NCBI RefSeq assembly: GCF_000473045.1
Contig: NZ_AXAY01000002.1
Span: 1 to 64,000 of the forward strand
Length of the DNA stretch: 64,000 nt
Source of the DNA: Bradyrhizobium sp. WSM3983
GTDB taxonomy: Bacteria; Pseudomonadota; Alphaproteobacteria; Rhizobiales; Xanthobacteraceae
Direction: 5' to 3'
Part shown: positions 39,219 through 48,818 of the stretch, one piece after another
Layout: each line of letters begins with the position of its first letter
How positions within the stretch are numbered: the first letter of the stretch is position 1
The notes under the pieces: model-generated
The model's input: only the letters and a program-made list of their open reading frames with translations
Database searches by the model: none
What the model was told of the DNA's origin: nothing
Made by a program: the position numbers and the translations under genes

Positions 39219-40729
39219 CACGAAAACTTCCGCCAGCTGCGCCCATCGCGCCGCAGCAGCTCATCGGCGCAGCCCGGGCCGTCGCTGCCGGCGGGGTAGG
39301 TCTCGATGCCGTTGGTGCCTGCACTCTTCCAGGCATCCAGGAAAGGCTGCACCGCCTGCCATCCGGCCTCGATGCCGTCGGCGCGCTGGAACAGGATGTT
39401 GTCGCCGATCATGCAGTCGTAGATCAGCGTCTCGTAGCCGGTCGAGGGATCGGCCCGGAAATAGTCCCCGTACTTGAACTTCATCTCGACGCCGTCGATG
39501 GTGATGCTCGGTCCCGGGATCTTGGCGTTGAACTGAAGCTCGATCGTCTCGGTCGGCGCGATGCCGATGGTCAGGAAGTTTTGCGACAAGCGATCGACGT
39601 CGGTGCCCGAGAACATCGACAGCGGCGCCTGCTTGAACTTGATCGCGACTTCCGTGCGCTTGTGGCCCAGCGCCTTGCCGGTACGTAGATAGAACGGCAC
39701 GCCGGCCCAGCGCCAATTGTCGATCATCAGCTTCAGCGCGACAAAGGTCTCGGTGGTGCTGCCCGCCTTGACGTCCTCGGTCTTGCGATAGTCAGTGATC
39801 TCGTCGTCGCCGATCCGGCCCGCGAGATATTGCGCGCGCACCGAGTTTCTCAGCGCTTCCTCCTGGTTCGGCTGCTGGATCGAGGTGAGTACCTCGGCCT
39901 TCTCGGAGCGGACGGAATGCGCGTCGAAGCGCGCGGGCGGCTCCATCGCGACCAGTGACATCAGCTGGAACAGATGGTTCGGCACCATGTCGCGCAGCGC
40001 GCCGGTGGCGTCGTAGAAACCGCCGCGATGGCCGACGCCGAGCTTCTCCTCCACCGTGATCTGGATGTGGTCGATGTGGTTGCGATTCCAGATCGGCTCG
40101 AACATGCCGTTGGCAAAGCGCAGCACCAGGATGTTCTGTACCGTCTCCTTGCCGAGATAGTGATCGATCCGGTAGATCTGGTGCTCCGTCATGATCTTCA
40201 GCAGCTCGGCATTCAGCGCCTTGGCCGAGGCGAGGTCGGTGCCGAACGGCTTTTCGATCACCAGCCGCCGCCAGGCGCCGTTCTCCTTCATCATGCCGGT
40301 GCGGCCGAGCTCGCGTGCGGTCGGTGCAAACGCGGCGGGAGGGGTTGCCAGATAGAACAGGCGATTGCCGCCGGTGTCCTGCGCGCATTCCAGCGAATCC
40401 AGATGCTCGCGCAAGCGATCGAAGGACGGCGGGTCCTTCGGATCGGCCTCGACGAAGGTGAGACATTGCAGCAGCCTCTCGGCGATATCGTCGTCCACGG
40501 GCCGCGTCGCGAATTGCTTCAGGCCCTTCAACAGGCTGTCGCGCAGTTCGTCATCGGACTGGCCCTTGCGGGCCACGCCGACGACGCAGAATTTTTCCGG
40601 CAACAGGTGCTCGGCGGCCAGATTGTACAGAGACGGCATCACCAGGCGATGGGTGAGGTCGCCGGTGACGCCGAAAATGACGAAGGCGCAATTTTCCGGC
40701 TTGCGCTTGGCTTGCGGGTCTTTTGTCAC
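39218..40729 (-). CDS. zwf: glucose-6-phosphate 1-dehydrogenase
   Basis: This 503-residue enzyme oxidises glucose-6-phosphate with NADP(+) to the lactone, the entry to the oxidative pentose phosphate and Entner-Doudoroff routes. The nucleotide-binding motif is GVTGDLTHR (20-28), unusual for having Val-Thr where Ala-Ser is common. The substrate motif EKPFG and active-site RIDHYLGKETVQN are present. Length is normal. It follows gnd by 40 bases and overlaps pgl by one. Confidence 0.96.
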   Translation of the reverse strand: MTKDPQAKRKPENCAFVIFGVTGDLTHRLVMPSLYNLAAEHLLPEKFCVVGVARKGQSDDELRDSLLKGLKQFATRPVDDDIAERLLQCLTFVEADPKDPPSFDRLREHLDSLECAQDTGGNRLFYLATPPAAFAPTARELGRTGMMKENGAWRRLVIEKPFGTDLASAKALNAELLKIMTEHQIYRIDHYLGKETVQNILVLRFANGMFEPIWNRNHIDHIQITVEEKLGVGHRGGFYDATGALRDMVPNHLFQLMSLVAMEPPARFDAHSVRSEKAEVLTSIQQPNQEEALRNSVRAQYLAGRIGDDEITDYRKTEDVKAGSTTETFVALKLMIDNWRWAGVPFYLRTGKALGHKRTEVAIKFKQAPLSMFSGTDVDRLSQNFLTIGIAPTETIELQFNAKIPGPSITIDGVEMKFKYGDYFRADPSTGYETLIYDCMIGDNILFQRADGIEAGWQAVQPFLDAWKSAGTNGIETYPAGSDGPGCADELLRRDGRSWRKFS

Positions 40730-40769
40730 GAACGATTGACCTTCGTTTGTTGATTCTTACTTGGGCTTT

Positions 40770-41768
40770 TTATTTGGGCTTCGAAGCGTCCGGCTGCTTC
40801 GGCTCCCTGTGGCCGCCGAACCCCGCGCGCATCGCGGAGAGAATTTTTTCGGCGAAGGTGTGTTCCTTGCGGGAACGGAAACGTGCGTACAGCGCCGCGG
40901 TCAAGACTTCGGCCGGCACGGCCTCGTCGATTGCCGCATTCACTGTCCAGCGGCCTTCGCCGGAATCTTCCACGAAGCCGGAATATTCCGACAGCGTCGG
41001 ATTATCGGCGAGCGCGGTCGAGGTGAGGTCGAGCAGCCAGGACGGGATCACCGAGCCGCGCCGCCACACCTCGGCGATATCGGGGAGATTGAAATCAAAC
41101 CGATGATCGGTCGGCAGCGCATCGATATTGGCGTTCTTGAGAATGTCGAACCCTTCGGCATAGGCTTGCATCAGGCCGTATTCGATGCCGTTGTGGATCA
41201 TCTTGACGAAATGGCCCGCGCCGACCGGGCCTGCATGAATGTAGCCCTGCTCGATCCGGGGATCGCGTCCGTCGCGTCCCTCGGTGCGCGGAATGTCGCC
41301 GGCGCCGGGCGCCAGTGCCGCGAAGATCGGATCGAGCCGATCAACCACCGGCTTCTCGCCGCCGATCATCATGCAATAGCCGCGGTCGAGACCCCAGACG
41401 CCGCCTGAGGTGCCGACGTCGACATAGTGGATGCCGCGCGCCTTCAGCGCCTTGCCGCGGCGGACGTCGTCCTGCCAGAAGGTGTTGCCGCCGTCGATGA
41501 TGACGTCGCCTTCCTGCATCACGACCGCGATCGTGTCGATCGTCTGCTCGGTAATGCGGCCTGCCGGCAGCATCACCCAGGCCGTGCGCGGCCGCTCCAG
41601 TTTCGAGATGAACTCTTCGAGTGTCGCCGAGCCGACTGCGCCATCCGCGGCGAGACCGGCGACGGCATTGGCGTCCTTGTCATAGACCACGGTCGAATGG
41701 CCGTGGCGCATCAGCCGGCGAACGATGTTGCCGCCCATCCGGCCGAGGCCGATCATGCCGAGTTGCAT
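40770..41768 (-). CDS. gnd: 6-phosphogluconate dehydrogenase, decarboxylating (short form)
   Basis: At 332 residues this is the short bacterial type of 6PGDH, which oxidatively decarboxylates 6-phosphogluconate to ribulose-5-phosphate. The Rossmann motif is GLGRMG (7-12), followed by [20 protein letters not shown] and the catalytic [18 protein letters not shown]. The first strand ends in YDKD, an acidic residue that would favour NAD over NADP. It lies 13 bases after tal-pgi on the same strand. Confidence 0.95.
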   Translation of the reverse strand: MQLGMIGLGRMGGNIVRRLMRHGHSTVVYDKDANAVAGLAADGAVGSATLEEFISKLERPRTAWVMLPAGRITEQTIDTIAVVMQEGDVIIDGGNTFWQDDVRRGKALKARGIHYVDVGTSGGVWGLDRGYCMMIGGEKPVVDRLDPIFAALAPGAGDIPRTEGRDGRDPRIEQGYIHAGPVGAGHFVKMIHNGIEYGLMQAYAEGFDILKNANIDALPTDHRFDFNLPDIAEVWRRGSVIPSWLLDLTSTALADNPTLSEYSGFVEDSGEGRWTVNAAIDEAVPAEVLTAALYARFRSRKEHTFAEKILSAMRAGFGGHREPKQPDASKPK

Positions 41769-41781
41769 TGAGATATTCCTC

Positions 41782-44631
41782 TTAATTCAGCGCGTCAGTG
41801 AGCGCGGCGTTGAGCGCCGCGAGACCTTTCTTCAGCGGACCCTTCAGGTGCACCCGAAGCGCGCGCCGGCCGCGCTCGGTGAGCACGTCAAAGTCTCCGC
41901 GCGCCTGCGCCGCCTTGATCACGCCAAAACTCGCCTTTTGGCCCGGCACTGCCAGATCCTTGGCATCGTCGGCGGTGATCTGGAGGAACACGCCGCTGTC
42001 GGGCCCGCCCTTGTAGGCCTGCCCCGTGGAGTGCAGGAAGCGCGGGCCAAATTCGGCAGCGGTTGCCAGATGCCGTTTCTCGAGCACGGCCGTCCGCATC
42101 TGCTGCAGCGCCTCGATCGTGGACTTGTCGCGCGCGATATAGCCGAGCAGGGCAAAATAGTCGCCGCGCCGCGAGCGCGTGATATGTGCCTTGAGCCAGG
42201 AGGTGAGGTCGCCATTGGCTCCCATCGTGCGCAACGCGGCGGCGTTGGTGTCGTTGGTGTAAAGGTCGAACTCCGCGGTGCTGACCACGGGCTCTTCGGC
42301 CGGCAGCGCGCCGGTCTTCTCGTAGGCCGACGTCAGCTCGCGGGTCTTGATCTTGGCCGCTTCGACATCGGGCTGGTCGAACGGATTGATGCCAAGGATC
42401 GAGCCCGCGACCGCCGTCGCCATCTCGAAGCGGAAGAATTCCTGGCCGAGATGGTCGATCGACTTCATCACGATGCGCACCACCGGATGGCCGGCGGCCT
42501 CGATCCCGGCGAGCGCCGAGTCGTGTGCGGCGTCGGTTTCGCCTTCGGTGCGGATGTCGATGAAGAAGCGGTCGTTGCCATAGAGCGAGGACTCGCCCAG
42601 CGGCTCGCCGGCGATCGGGATTAGTCCCTTGCCCTCCTTGCCGGTCGATTCCGCGATGAGCTGCTCGGCCCAGGCGCCGAAATCGGCGATCTTCTTCGAC
42701 GACAGGATCGTCACCTTGTCGCGGCCTTCGAGGCCGGCGAGGCCCATGGCGAGGCCGAGCTGCACGCCAGGGTTCTCAGCTGGTGGCACGTCCGGTCCGC
42801 ACGAGCGCGCCATCGAGAGTGCATGTTTGATGAGGGTTTTGACGTCGATGCCGGCGGTGGCCGCCGGCACCAGGCCGAACGGCGACAGCACCGAATAGCG
42901 ACCGCCGATCGACGGCTCGCCATGGAAGATGCGGGCGTAGTTGAGGCTCTTCGCCGCCTTCTCCAGCGAGGAGCCGGGATCGGTCACAGCGATGAAGCGG
43001 AAGCCGGTCTTGGCCTTCGGGCCGAGGGCCTGCGCCACGCGCTCATGGAAATAGTCCTTCATCGCGTTCGGCTCGGTGGTGCCGCCGGACTTGCTCGACA
43101 CGATGAACACGGTGTTGGCGATATCGATCCTGGCCTCCATCGCCCGCACCTCTGCCGGGTCGGTGGAATCCAGCACGTGCAGCTTCGGGAAGCCCGGCTT
43201 CCGCGCAAAGGTCTCGGCCAGCACCTCGGGCCCGAGGCTCGATCCGCCCATGCCGAGCACGACGGCGTCGGAGAATTTCTGGCCCTTCACGCGGTTGGCA
43301 TAGTCCTCATAGTCGGCGACGTCGGCTTTGGCCGCGCTATCGAGCCAGCCGAGCCATTTGTCCTCGTCCGTCCCGGTCCAGACCGACTTGTCGCGCTGCC
43401 ACAGCCTGCGGATCTTGGCCGAAGCGCGCCATTCCTCGGTGCTCTTGGCCACGGCCTTGCCGAGGCCGTCGCCGAGCGAGAGCTGTTGGCGGTCGATCGC
43501 CGGCCCGAGCACCGTTGCGCGCTTGTGCGCGACCGCGCCGTAAAGCTTGTCGGCGGCGTCGGCGAACTGCTTGACGCCGTCCTTGACGAGCTCCGCGGTG
43601 ATCGCGTCGAGCGAGACCCCGGAGCGCTCCAGCTCTTCCAGAACCCGGTGCGCGTCATCGACGCTTTCTTCAAGGCTGTCGCGCAGCTTGCCGTGGTCGC
43701 GGAACGCATCCAGCGTCGCCGGCGGCACGGTGTTGATGGTGTTAGGGCCGATCAGCTCCTCGACATAGAGAACGTCGCTGTAGTCCTTGTTCTTGGTGCC
43801 GGTCGAGGCCCACAGCATGCGCTGCGGCTTGGCACCCTTGGCGGCGAGCTTGTCCCAGCGGGGACCTGAGAACAGGCGCTTGTAATCCTGGTAGGCGACC
43901 TTGGCGTTGGCGATCGCGACCTTGCCCTTGAGTGCGGCAAGCCGCTCCTTCTCGGATGGATCGTTGGCGCGTGCGATCTTCTCGTCGAGCTGCTTGTCGA
44001 CCATCGAATCGATGCGGCTGACGAAGAAGCTCGCCACGCTCGAGACATGCGACGGATCGCCGCCGCCGGTGACGTATTTTTCGAGACCGGCGAGATAGGC
44101 CTCGGCGACCTCCAGATAGACCGCCTTCGAGAACAACAGCGTGATGTTGATGCTGATGCCGTCGCCGGTGAGCTGCTCGATCGCAGGCAGGCCTTCCCGC
44201 GTCGCCGGCACCTTCACCATCAGGTTCTTGCGATTGACGTCCTTCCAGAGCCGCCGCGCCTCGGCGACAGTGCCGGCAGTGTCCATCGCCAGATAGGGCG
44301 AGACCTCGAGGCTGACATAGCCGTCATGACCCTTGAGCCGGTCATAGACCGGACGCAGCACGTCGGCGGCGTTCTGGATGTCCTCGACGGCGACCGCCTC
44401 GAACAGATCGGCCACGGTCCGGTCGCCGCGCTTCAGCGCCTTGCCGATCGGGGCGTCGTATTCATCCGAGCTGGCGATCGCCTTCTCGAAGATCGACGGG
44501 TTGGAGGTGACGCCCTTGACGCCGTCGGTGTCGATCAGCCGCTTCAGGTCGCCCTTGGCGATGAAGCCGCGGGCGAGGAAGTCCAGCCAGACGGCCTGTC
44601 CGTGCTTTTCCAGTTCTTTGACGGGATTCAT
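41782..44631 (-). CDS. tal-pgi: bifunctional transaldolase/glucose-6-phosphate isomerase
   Basis: A 949-residue fusion. Residues about 1-370 are transaldolase, with [11 protein letters not shown], the Schiff-base lysine K140 in VKVPATREG and the [14 protein letters not shown] segment. Residues about 390-949 are phosphoglucose isomerase, with [22 protein letters not shown] and [15 protein letters not shown]. It joins a non-oxidative pentose phosphate step to the isomerase that returns fructose-6-phosphate to glucose-6-phosphate, the Zwf substrate. The ATG at 44631 is chosen by homology to transaldolase starts; a GGAG lies 12-13 bases upstream. First gene of the operon. Confidence 0.95.
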   Translation of the reverse strand: MNPVKELEKHGQAVWLDFLARGFIAKGDLKRLIDTDGVKGVTSNPSIFEKAIASSDEYDAPIGKALKRGDRTVADLFEAVAVEDIQNAADVLRPVYDRLKGHDGYVSLEVSPYLAMDTAGTVAEARRLWKDVNRKNLMVKVPATREGLPAIEQLTGDGISINITLLFSKAVYLEVAEAYLAGLEKYVTGGGDPSHVSSVASFFVSRIDSMVDKQLDEKIARANDPSEKERLAALKGKVAIANAKVAYQDYKRLFSGPRWDKLAAKGAKPQRMLWASTGTKNKDYSDVLYVEELIGPNTINTVPPATLDAFRDHGKLRDSLEESVDDAHRVLEELERSGVSLDAITAELVKDGVKQFADAADKLYGAVAHKRATVLGPAIDRQQLSLGDGLGKAVAKSTEEWRASAKIRRLWQRDKSVWTGTDEDKWLGWLDSAAKADVADYEDYANRVKGQKFSDAVVLGMGGSSLGPEVLAETFARKPGFPKLHVLDSTDPAEVRAMEARIDIANTVFIVSSKSGGTTEPNAMKDYFHERVAQALGPKAKTGFRFIAVTDPGSSLEKAAKSLNYARIFHGEPSIGGRYSVLSPFGLVPAATAGIDVKTLIKHALSMARSCGPDVPPAENPGVQLGLAMGLAGLEGRDKVTILSSKKIADFGAWAEQLIAESTGKEGKGLIPIAGEPLGESSLYGNDRFFIDIRTEGETDAAHDSALAGIEAAGHPVVRIVMKSIDHLGQEFFRFEMATAVAGSILGINPFDQPDVEAAKIKTRELTSAYEKTGALPAEEPVVSTAEFDLYTNDTNAAALRTMGANGDLTSWLKAHITRSRRGDYFALLGYIARDKSTIEALQQMRTAVLEKRHLATAAEFGPRFLHSTGQAYKGGPDSGVFLQITADDAKDLAVPGQKASFGVIKAAQARGDFDVLTERGRRALRVHLKGPLKKGLAALNAALTDALN

Positions 44632-44862
44632 GATGCTTTTTATCTCCAAGCCTGCGGGCGGAGGGGGTTTCCGCGCCGGTCCTGACGCGCTATCCTTTAG
44701 CTCACATGCTCCCGGGAGGGAACCAATCAAGGGTATTGGCGTCATTCTCCCAAGGTAACTCCGTCGCGATCATGGCGATCCAGGCGGCAATCGTGCTTTT
44801 GCGTAATAATAATTTGGCCGGGATGGTTCGGCCGAGGTCTTGTTGCGTGAGGTCGAGCGTCG

Positions 44863-45093
44863 TCAGCGGTTATCGATCCGTCTGATCGTCATTGGTCGCG
44901 AATGGCCATGCTGGGGGAAAGCATGCATGCACGTCTTGATGGCGTTGCTCTTGCCGTCACCGATCGCCGGCAATCGAACGCGCCGGCCGACTGCATCGAT
45001 ACATTCCATGATCTCGACATCGGTCAAGGTGTCATGCGGCTGGGTCGCGGCGCGCTTCGCGATGACGCGGCCGAGCGCAAGCTTTGCTGTCAA
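44863..45093 (-). CDS. possible hypothetical protein, 76 aa
   Basis: A frame with TTG start whose first two-thirds uses Bradyrhizobium-like codons (GCG, CTC, GGC, CGC, ATC in sequence). It contains LTDVEIMECIDAVGRRVRLP and a His-rich end. No family recognised and no ribosome site visible. It could be a small gene or the remains of one. Confidence 0.25.
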   Translation of the reverse strand: MTAKLALGRVIAKRAATQPHDTLTDVEIMECIDAVGRRVRLPAIGDGKSNAIKTCMHAFPQHGHSRPMTIRRIDNR

Positions 45094-45517
45094 GTCAGAC
45101 GCGGCTGCTCTTTTGCATCCGAGCCGCCACGCAGAACGAATCTATCCATTCGGAGGGGGTGCGACCGATTTTGATACATCGCTGCGCGCTTGCCGCGACC
45201 GTCATGCTGCATGCAGCACCGCATTGCAGCAGGAAGATGAACGCGCGCGCAAGGCATTGCCCTATGAGCGTCATAAGTTTGCCGCTCGCTGATCGCCCTA
45301 TGTTGCAGTGCCGGAAGGACTTGTCCCCGGAATTGCCCGGATGTTGCGAGCGAGTGACAATTTCTGGAAATGAGCGAAGATACATATAGATTCGCACAAA
45401 TTACAGGCAAGTGCCTGTTCGTAATTCACAGAGTGCCTACCTTGTGCGTTGCGTCGTGTCGGCACCCGGGTGTCCAATGATCGTCATGTGCTCACGCTGA
45501 TTCGAGAAGCGGCCTGA

Positions 45518-45543
45518 GGAACGGTCCAGTAACTGCTTTCGTT
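45518..45543 (+). promoter_or_regulatory. EcfG-type promoter for prkA-yeaH-spoVR
   Basis: GGAAC (45518-45522), exactly 17 bases, then CGTT (45540-45543), followed by another T. This is a perfect match to GGAAC-N17-CGTT. Transcription would begin about 45551, giving a short leader before the prkA ATG at 45578, with GGAGAGG as ribosome site. It is the best promoter in the window. Confidence 0.78.
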
Positions 45544-45577
45544 TCAGCTTGTAGCGGAACTCACGCGGAGAGGGATC

Positions 45578-47521
45578 ATGTACAACGATTCTCTATTCAA
45601 CGCTTTCGCTAAGTCGTTCGAGGCGAGGAGCCAGCACGACATGTCGATGGCGGAGTACCTGGAATCGTGTCGAAGCGATCCCATGAAATACGCGAATTCG
45701 GCCGAACGACTACTAGCAGCGATTGGTGAGCCCCAGACGATTGACACGGCCAAGGACCCACGCCTTGGCCGTATTTTTTTGAACCGCACCATCCGCACCT
45801 ATCCGGCCTTCGCCGGCTTCTACGGCATGGAAGAGACCATCGAGCGCATCGTCGGTTTCTTCCGCCATGCGGCGCAAGGGCTCGAAGAGCGCAAGCAGAT
45901 CCTCTACCTGCTCGGCCCGGTCGGCGGCGGCAAATCCTCGCTCGCCGAGCGGCTGAAGTCGCTGATGGAAGTGCAGCCGATCTACGTGCTCAAGGCCGGC
46001 GATGAACTCTCGCCCGTGTTCGAGAGCCCGCTCAGCCTGTTCGATCCCGATCACCTCGGGCCGATGCTGGAAGAGAAGTACGGCATTCCGCGCCGGCGCC
46101 TCACCGGCTTGATGAGCCCGTGGTGCTACAAGCGGCTCGAGGCCTTCGGCGGCGACATTTCTCAGTTTCGTGTCGCAAAACTCCAGCCGTCGCGGCTGCG
46201 CCAGATCGCGGTTTCCAAGACCGAGCCTGGTGACGAAAACAACCAGGACATCTCATCGCTGGTCGGCAAGGTCGACATCCGCAAGCTCGAGACCTACGCG
46301 CAGAACGACCCCGATGCGTATAGCTATTCCGGCGGTCTCAACCGCGCCAACCAGGGCATCCTCGAATTCGTCGAGATGTTCAAGGCGCCGATCAAGATGC
46401 TGCATCCGTTGCTGACCGCAACGCAGGAAGGCAACTACATCGGCACCGAAAATATCGGCGCGATTCCGTTCACCGGCGTCATTCTTGCGCACTCCAACGA
46501 AGCGGAGTGGGCGAGCTTCAAGTCGAACAAGAACAACGAAGCCTTCATCGACCGCATCTGCGTCATCAAGGTGCCGTACTGCCTGCGGGCCACCGAGGAG
46601 CAGAAGATCTACGAAAAGCTGATCCAGGGCTCGGAGCTTGCGGCAGCACCGTGCGCACCCTCGACCCTGGAGACGCTGGCGCGGTTTTCGGTCATGTCGC
46701 GGCTGCGCAAGCACGAGAACTCGACGCTGTTCGGCAAGATGCGGGTCTATGACGGCGAGAGCCTGAAGGAATCCGATCCGAAGGCGCGCAGCGTCCAGGA
46801 ATATCGCGATGCCGCCGGCGTCGACGAAGGCATGGATGGCGTCTCCACCCGCTTCGCCTTCAAGATCCTGGCTGCGACCTTCAACCACGATCCACAGGAG
46901 GTCGCCGCCGATGCGGTGCACCTGATGTACGCGCTCGAGCAGTCGATCAAGCGCGAGCAGCTGCCGGAGGAAGTCGAGAAGCGCTACATGGAGTTCATCA
47001 AGGCGGACCTCGCACCGCGCTACGCCGAGTTCATCGGCAACGAGATCCAGAAGGCCTATCTCGAATCCTATTCGGATTACGGCCAAAACCTGTTCGACCG
47101 TTACGTCGATTATGCCGACGCCTGGATCGAGGACCAGGACTTCAAGGATCCCGACACCGGCCAGTTGCTGGATCGCGAACTGTTGAACCAGGAATTGACG
47201 AAAATCGAGAAGCCGGCCGGCATCGCCAACCCCAAGGACTTCCGGAACGAGGTGGTCAAATTCTCGTTACGCTCTCGGGCCCAGAACGGCGGCAAGAATC
47301 CGACCTGGACCTCCTACGAGAAGATTCGCGATGTGATCGAAAAGCGGATATTCTCTCAGGTCGAGGACCTGCTTCCGGTCATCTCGTTCGGGTCGAAGAA
47401 GGACGGCGAGACCGAGAAGAAGCACGGCGAGTTCGTCGCACGCATGGTAGAGCGCGGCTACACCGAGCGTCAGGTTCGCCGACTGGTCGAATGGTACATG
47501 CGCGTGAAGCAAGCCGGTTGA
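45578..47521 (+). CDS. prkA: PrkA family serine protein kinase (YeaG)
   Basis: 647 residues, close to E. coli YeaG. The N-terminal AAA-type PrkA domain has Walker A GPVGGGKS (113-120) and the conserved SPWCYKRLEAFGGDI and ANQGILEFVEMFKAPIKML segments. The C-terminal part is the kinase-related PrkA domain. The family is linked to adaptation to starvation and stress and has been reported as both kinase and AAA protease. It heads the prkA-yeaH-spoVR cluster and follows a perfect EcfG-type promoter. Confidence 0.96.
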   Translation: MYNDSLFNAFAKSFEARSQHDMSMAEYLESCRSDPMKYANSAERLLAAIGEPQTIDTAKDPRLGRIFLNRTIRTYPAFAGFYGMEETIERIVGFFRHAAQGLEERKQILYLLGPVGGGKSSLAERLKSLMEVQPIYVLKAGDELSPVFESPLSLFDPDHLGPMLEEKYGIPRRRLTGLMSPWCYKRLEAFGGDISQFRVAKLQPSRLRQIAVSKTEPGDENNQDISSLVGKVDIRKLETYAQNDPDAYSYSGGLNRANQGILEFVEMFKAPIKMLHPLLTATQEGNYIGTENIGAIPFTGVILAHSNEAEWASFKSNKNNEAFIDRICVIKVPYCLRATEEQKIYEKLIQGSELAAAPCAPSTLETLARFSVMSRLRKHENSTLFGKMRVYDGESLKESDPKARSVQEYRDAAGVDEGMDGVSTRFAFKILAATFNHDPQEVAADAVHLMYALEQSIKREQLPEEVEKRYMEFIKADLAPRYAEFIGNEIQKAYLESYSDYGQNLFDRYVDYADAWIEDQDFKDPDTGQLLDRELLNQELTKIEKPAGIANPKDFRNEVVKFSLRSRAQNGGKNPTWTSYEKIRDVIEKRIFSQVEDLLPVISFGSKKDGETEKKHGEFVARMVERGYTERQVRRLVEWYMRVKQAG

Positions 47522-47534
47522 GGCGGATGAGAAA

Positions 47535-48818
47535 GTGGCCATTCACATTATTGACAGGCGCCTGAATCCAGGCGGCAAGAGTCTTGAGAACCGCCAGCGG
47601 TTCTTGCGTCGGGCCAAATCCCTGGTGCAGGGCGCCGTCAAGAAGACCTCGCAGGAACGCGACATCAAGGACGTCCTGGAGGGTGGTGAGGTCACGATAC
47701 CGCTGGACGGAATGCACGAGCCGCGGTTCCGCCGTGAAGGCGGAACACGGGACATGGTGCTGCCCGGCAACAAGAAGTTCATCGAGGGCGACTATCTGCA
47801 GCGCTCCGGCCAGGGCAGCGCCAAGGATTCCGGTCCGGGCGAAGGCGACAGCGAGGACGCCTTCCGCTTCGTGCTGAGCCGCGACGAGTTCGTCGACCTC
47901 TTCCTCGATGATCTCGAGCTGCCCGATCTCGCCAAGCGCAAGATCGCGCAGACCGAGAGCGAAGGCATCCAGCGCGCCGGCTACACCACGTCAGGCTCAC
48001 CCGCCAACATTTCGGTCAGCCGCACGGTCAAGCTCGCGCTCGCCCGCCGCATCGCGCTCAAGCGTCCCAGCAAGGACGAGATCGAGGAGCTGGAAGCCGC
48101 GATCGCCGCCTGCACCGATGAGGACGAGCGTTTGGTGCTCCTCGCCCAGCTCGAGAAGCTGAAGGCGAAGACCAAGCGCATTCCCTTCATCGATCCGCTC
48201 GACATCCGCTATCGCCGCTACGAGAAGGTGCCGCGGCCGGTGGCGCAGGCCGTGATGTTCTGCCTGATGGACGTGTCGGGTTCGATGTCCGAACATATGA
48301 AGGATCTGGCGAAACGCTTCTACATGCTGCTCTACGTGTTCCTGAAGCGACGCTACAAGCATGTCGAGATCGTGTTCATCCGCCACACTGATCGCGCCGA
48401 GGAGGTCGACGAGCAGACCTTTTTCTACGGCCCGGCCTCCGGCGGCACGCTGGTCTCCAGCGCGCTGCAGGCGATGCACGAGATCGTGCGCGAGCGCTTC
48501 AATCCGTCGGACTGGAATATCTACGCAGCCCAGGCCTCCGATGGTGACAATTCCTATTCCGACGGCGAGCTCACCGGACTGCTGCTGACCGAAAAAATCC
48601 TGCCGGTCTGCCAGTTCTTCGCCTATCTCGAGGTCGGGGAAGCAGGCGGCAGCGCCTTCGATCTCTCCGATTCCTCGCTCTGGACCCTTTACGATCGCCT
48701 GCGCAACAGCGGCGCATCGCTCTCGATGCGCAAGGTCAGCGAGCGCAGCGAGATCTTTCCGGTGTTCCACGACCTGTTCCAGCGCCGCGAAGCTGCCCAG
48801 GAGAAAGCCGCTCCATGA
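47535..48818 (+). CDS. yeaH: YeaH/DUF444 family protein
   Basis: 427 residues from a GTG 13 bases after prkA. The N-terminus IHIIDRRLNPGGKSLENRQRFLRR is the family hallmark. The C-terminal half is a von Willebrand A-like domain with a metal-site motif LMDVSGSMSEHMKD near residue 240. A Gly/Ser/Asp-rich linker lies around residues 85-110. Works with PrkA and SpoVR by conserved neighbourhood; biochemical role unclear. Its stop overlaps spoVR by 4 bases. Confidence 0.94.
   Translation: MAIHIIDRRLNPGGKSLENRQRFLRRAKSLVQGAVKKTSQERDIKDVLEGGEVTIPLDGMHEPRFRREGGTRDMVLPGNKKFIEGDYLQRSGQGSAKDSGPGEGDSEDAFRFVLSRDEFVDLFLDDLELPDLAKRKIAQTESEGIQRAGYTTSGSPANISVSRTVKLALARRIALKRPSKDEIEELEAAIAACTDEDERLVLLAQLEKLKAKTKRIPFIDPLDIRYRRYEKVPRPVAQAVMFCLMDVSGSMSEHMKDLAKRFYMLLYVFLKRRYKHVEIVFIRHTDRAEEVDEQTFFYGPASGGTLVSSALQAMHEIVRERFNPSDWNIYAAQASDGDNSYSDGELTGLLLTEKILPVCQFFAYLEVGEAGGSAFDLSDSSLWTLYDRLRNSGASLSMRKVSERSEIFPVFHDLFQRREAAQEKAAP

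Larger units (their letters stand above)
44632..45577. other. 946-base region without a confident gene
   Basis: The longest gene-poor stretch here, between divergent tal-pgi and prkA. The part from about 45355 to 45575 is AT-richer and carries the prkA promoter. A 76-residue minus-strand frame (listed separately) has coding-like codon use. Longer plus-strand frames have no ribosome site and no recognisable product. No tRNA, repeat of families A-D or insertion sequence was seen. Confidence 0.5.

Noticed and set aside
44840..45292. 150-codon plus-strand frame upstream of prkA
   Set aside because: No ribosome site, no family resemblance, and the opposite strand has better codon use.
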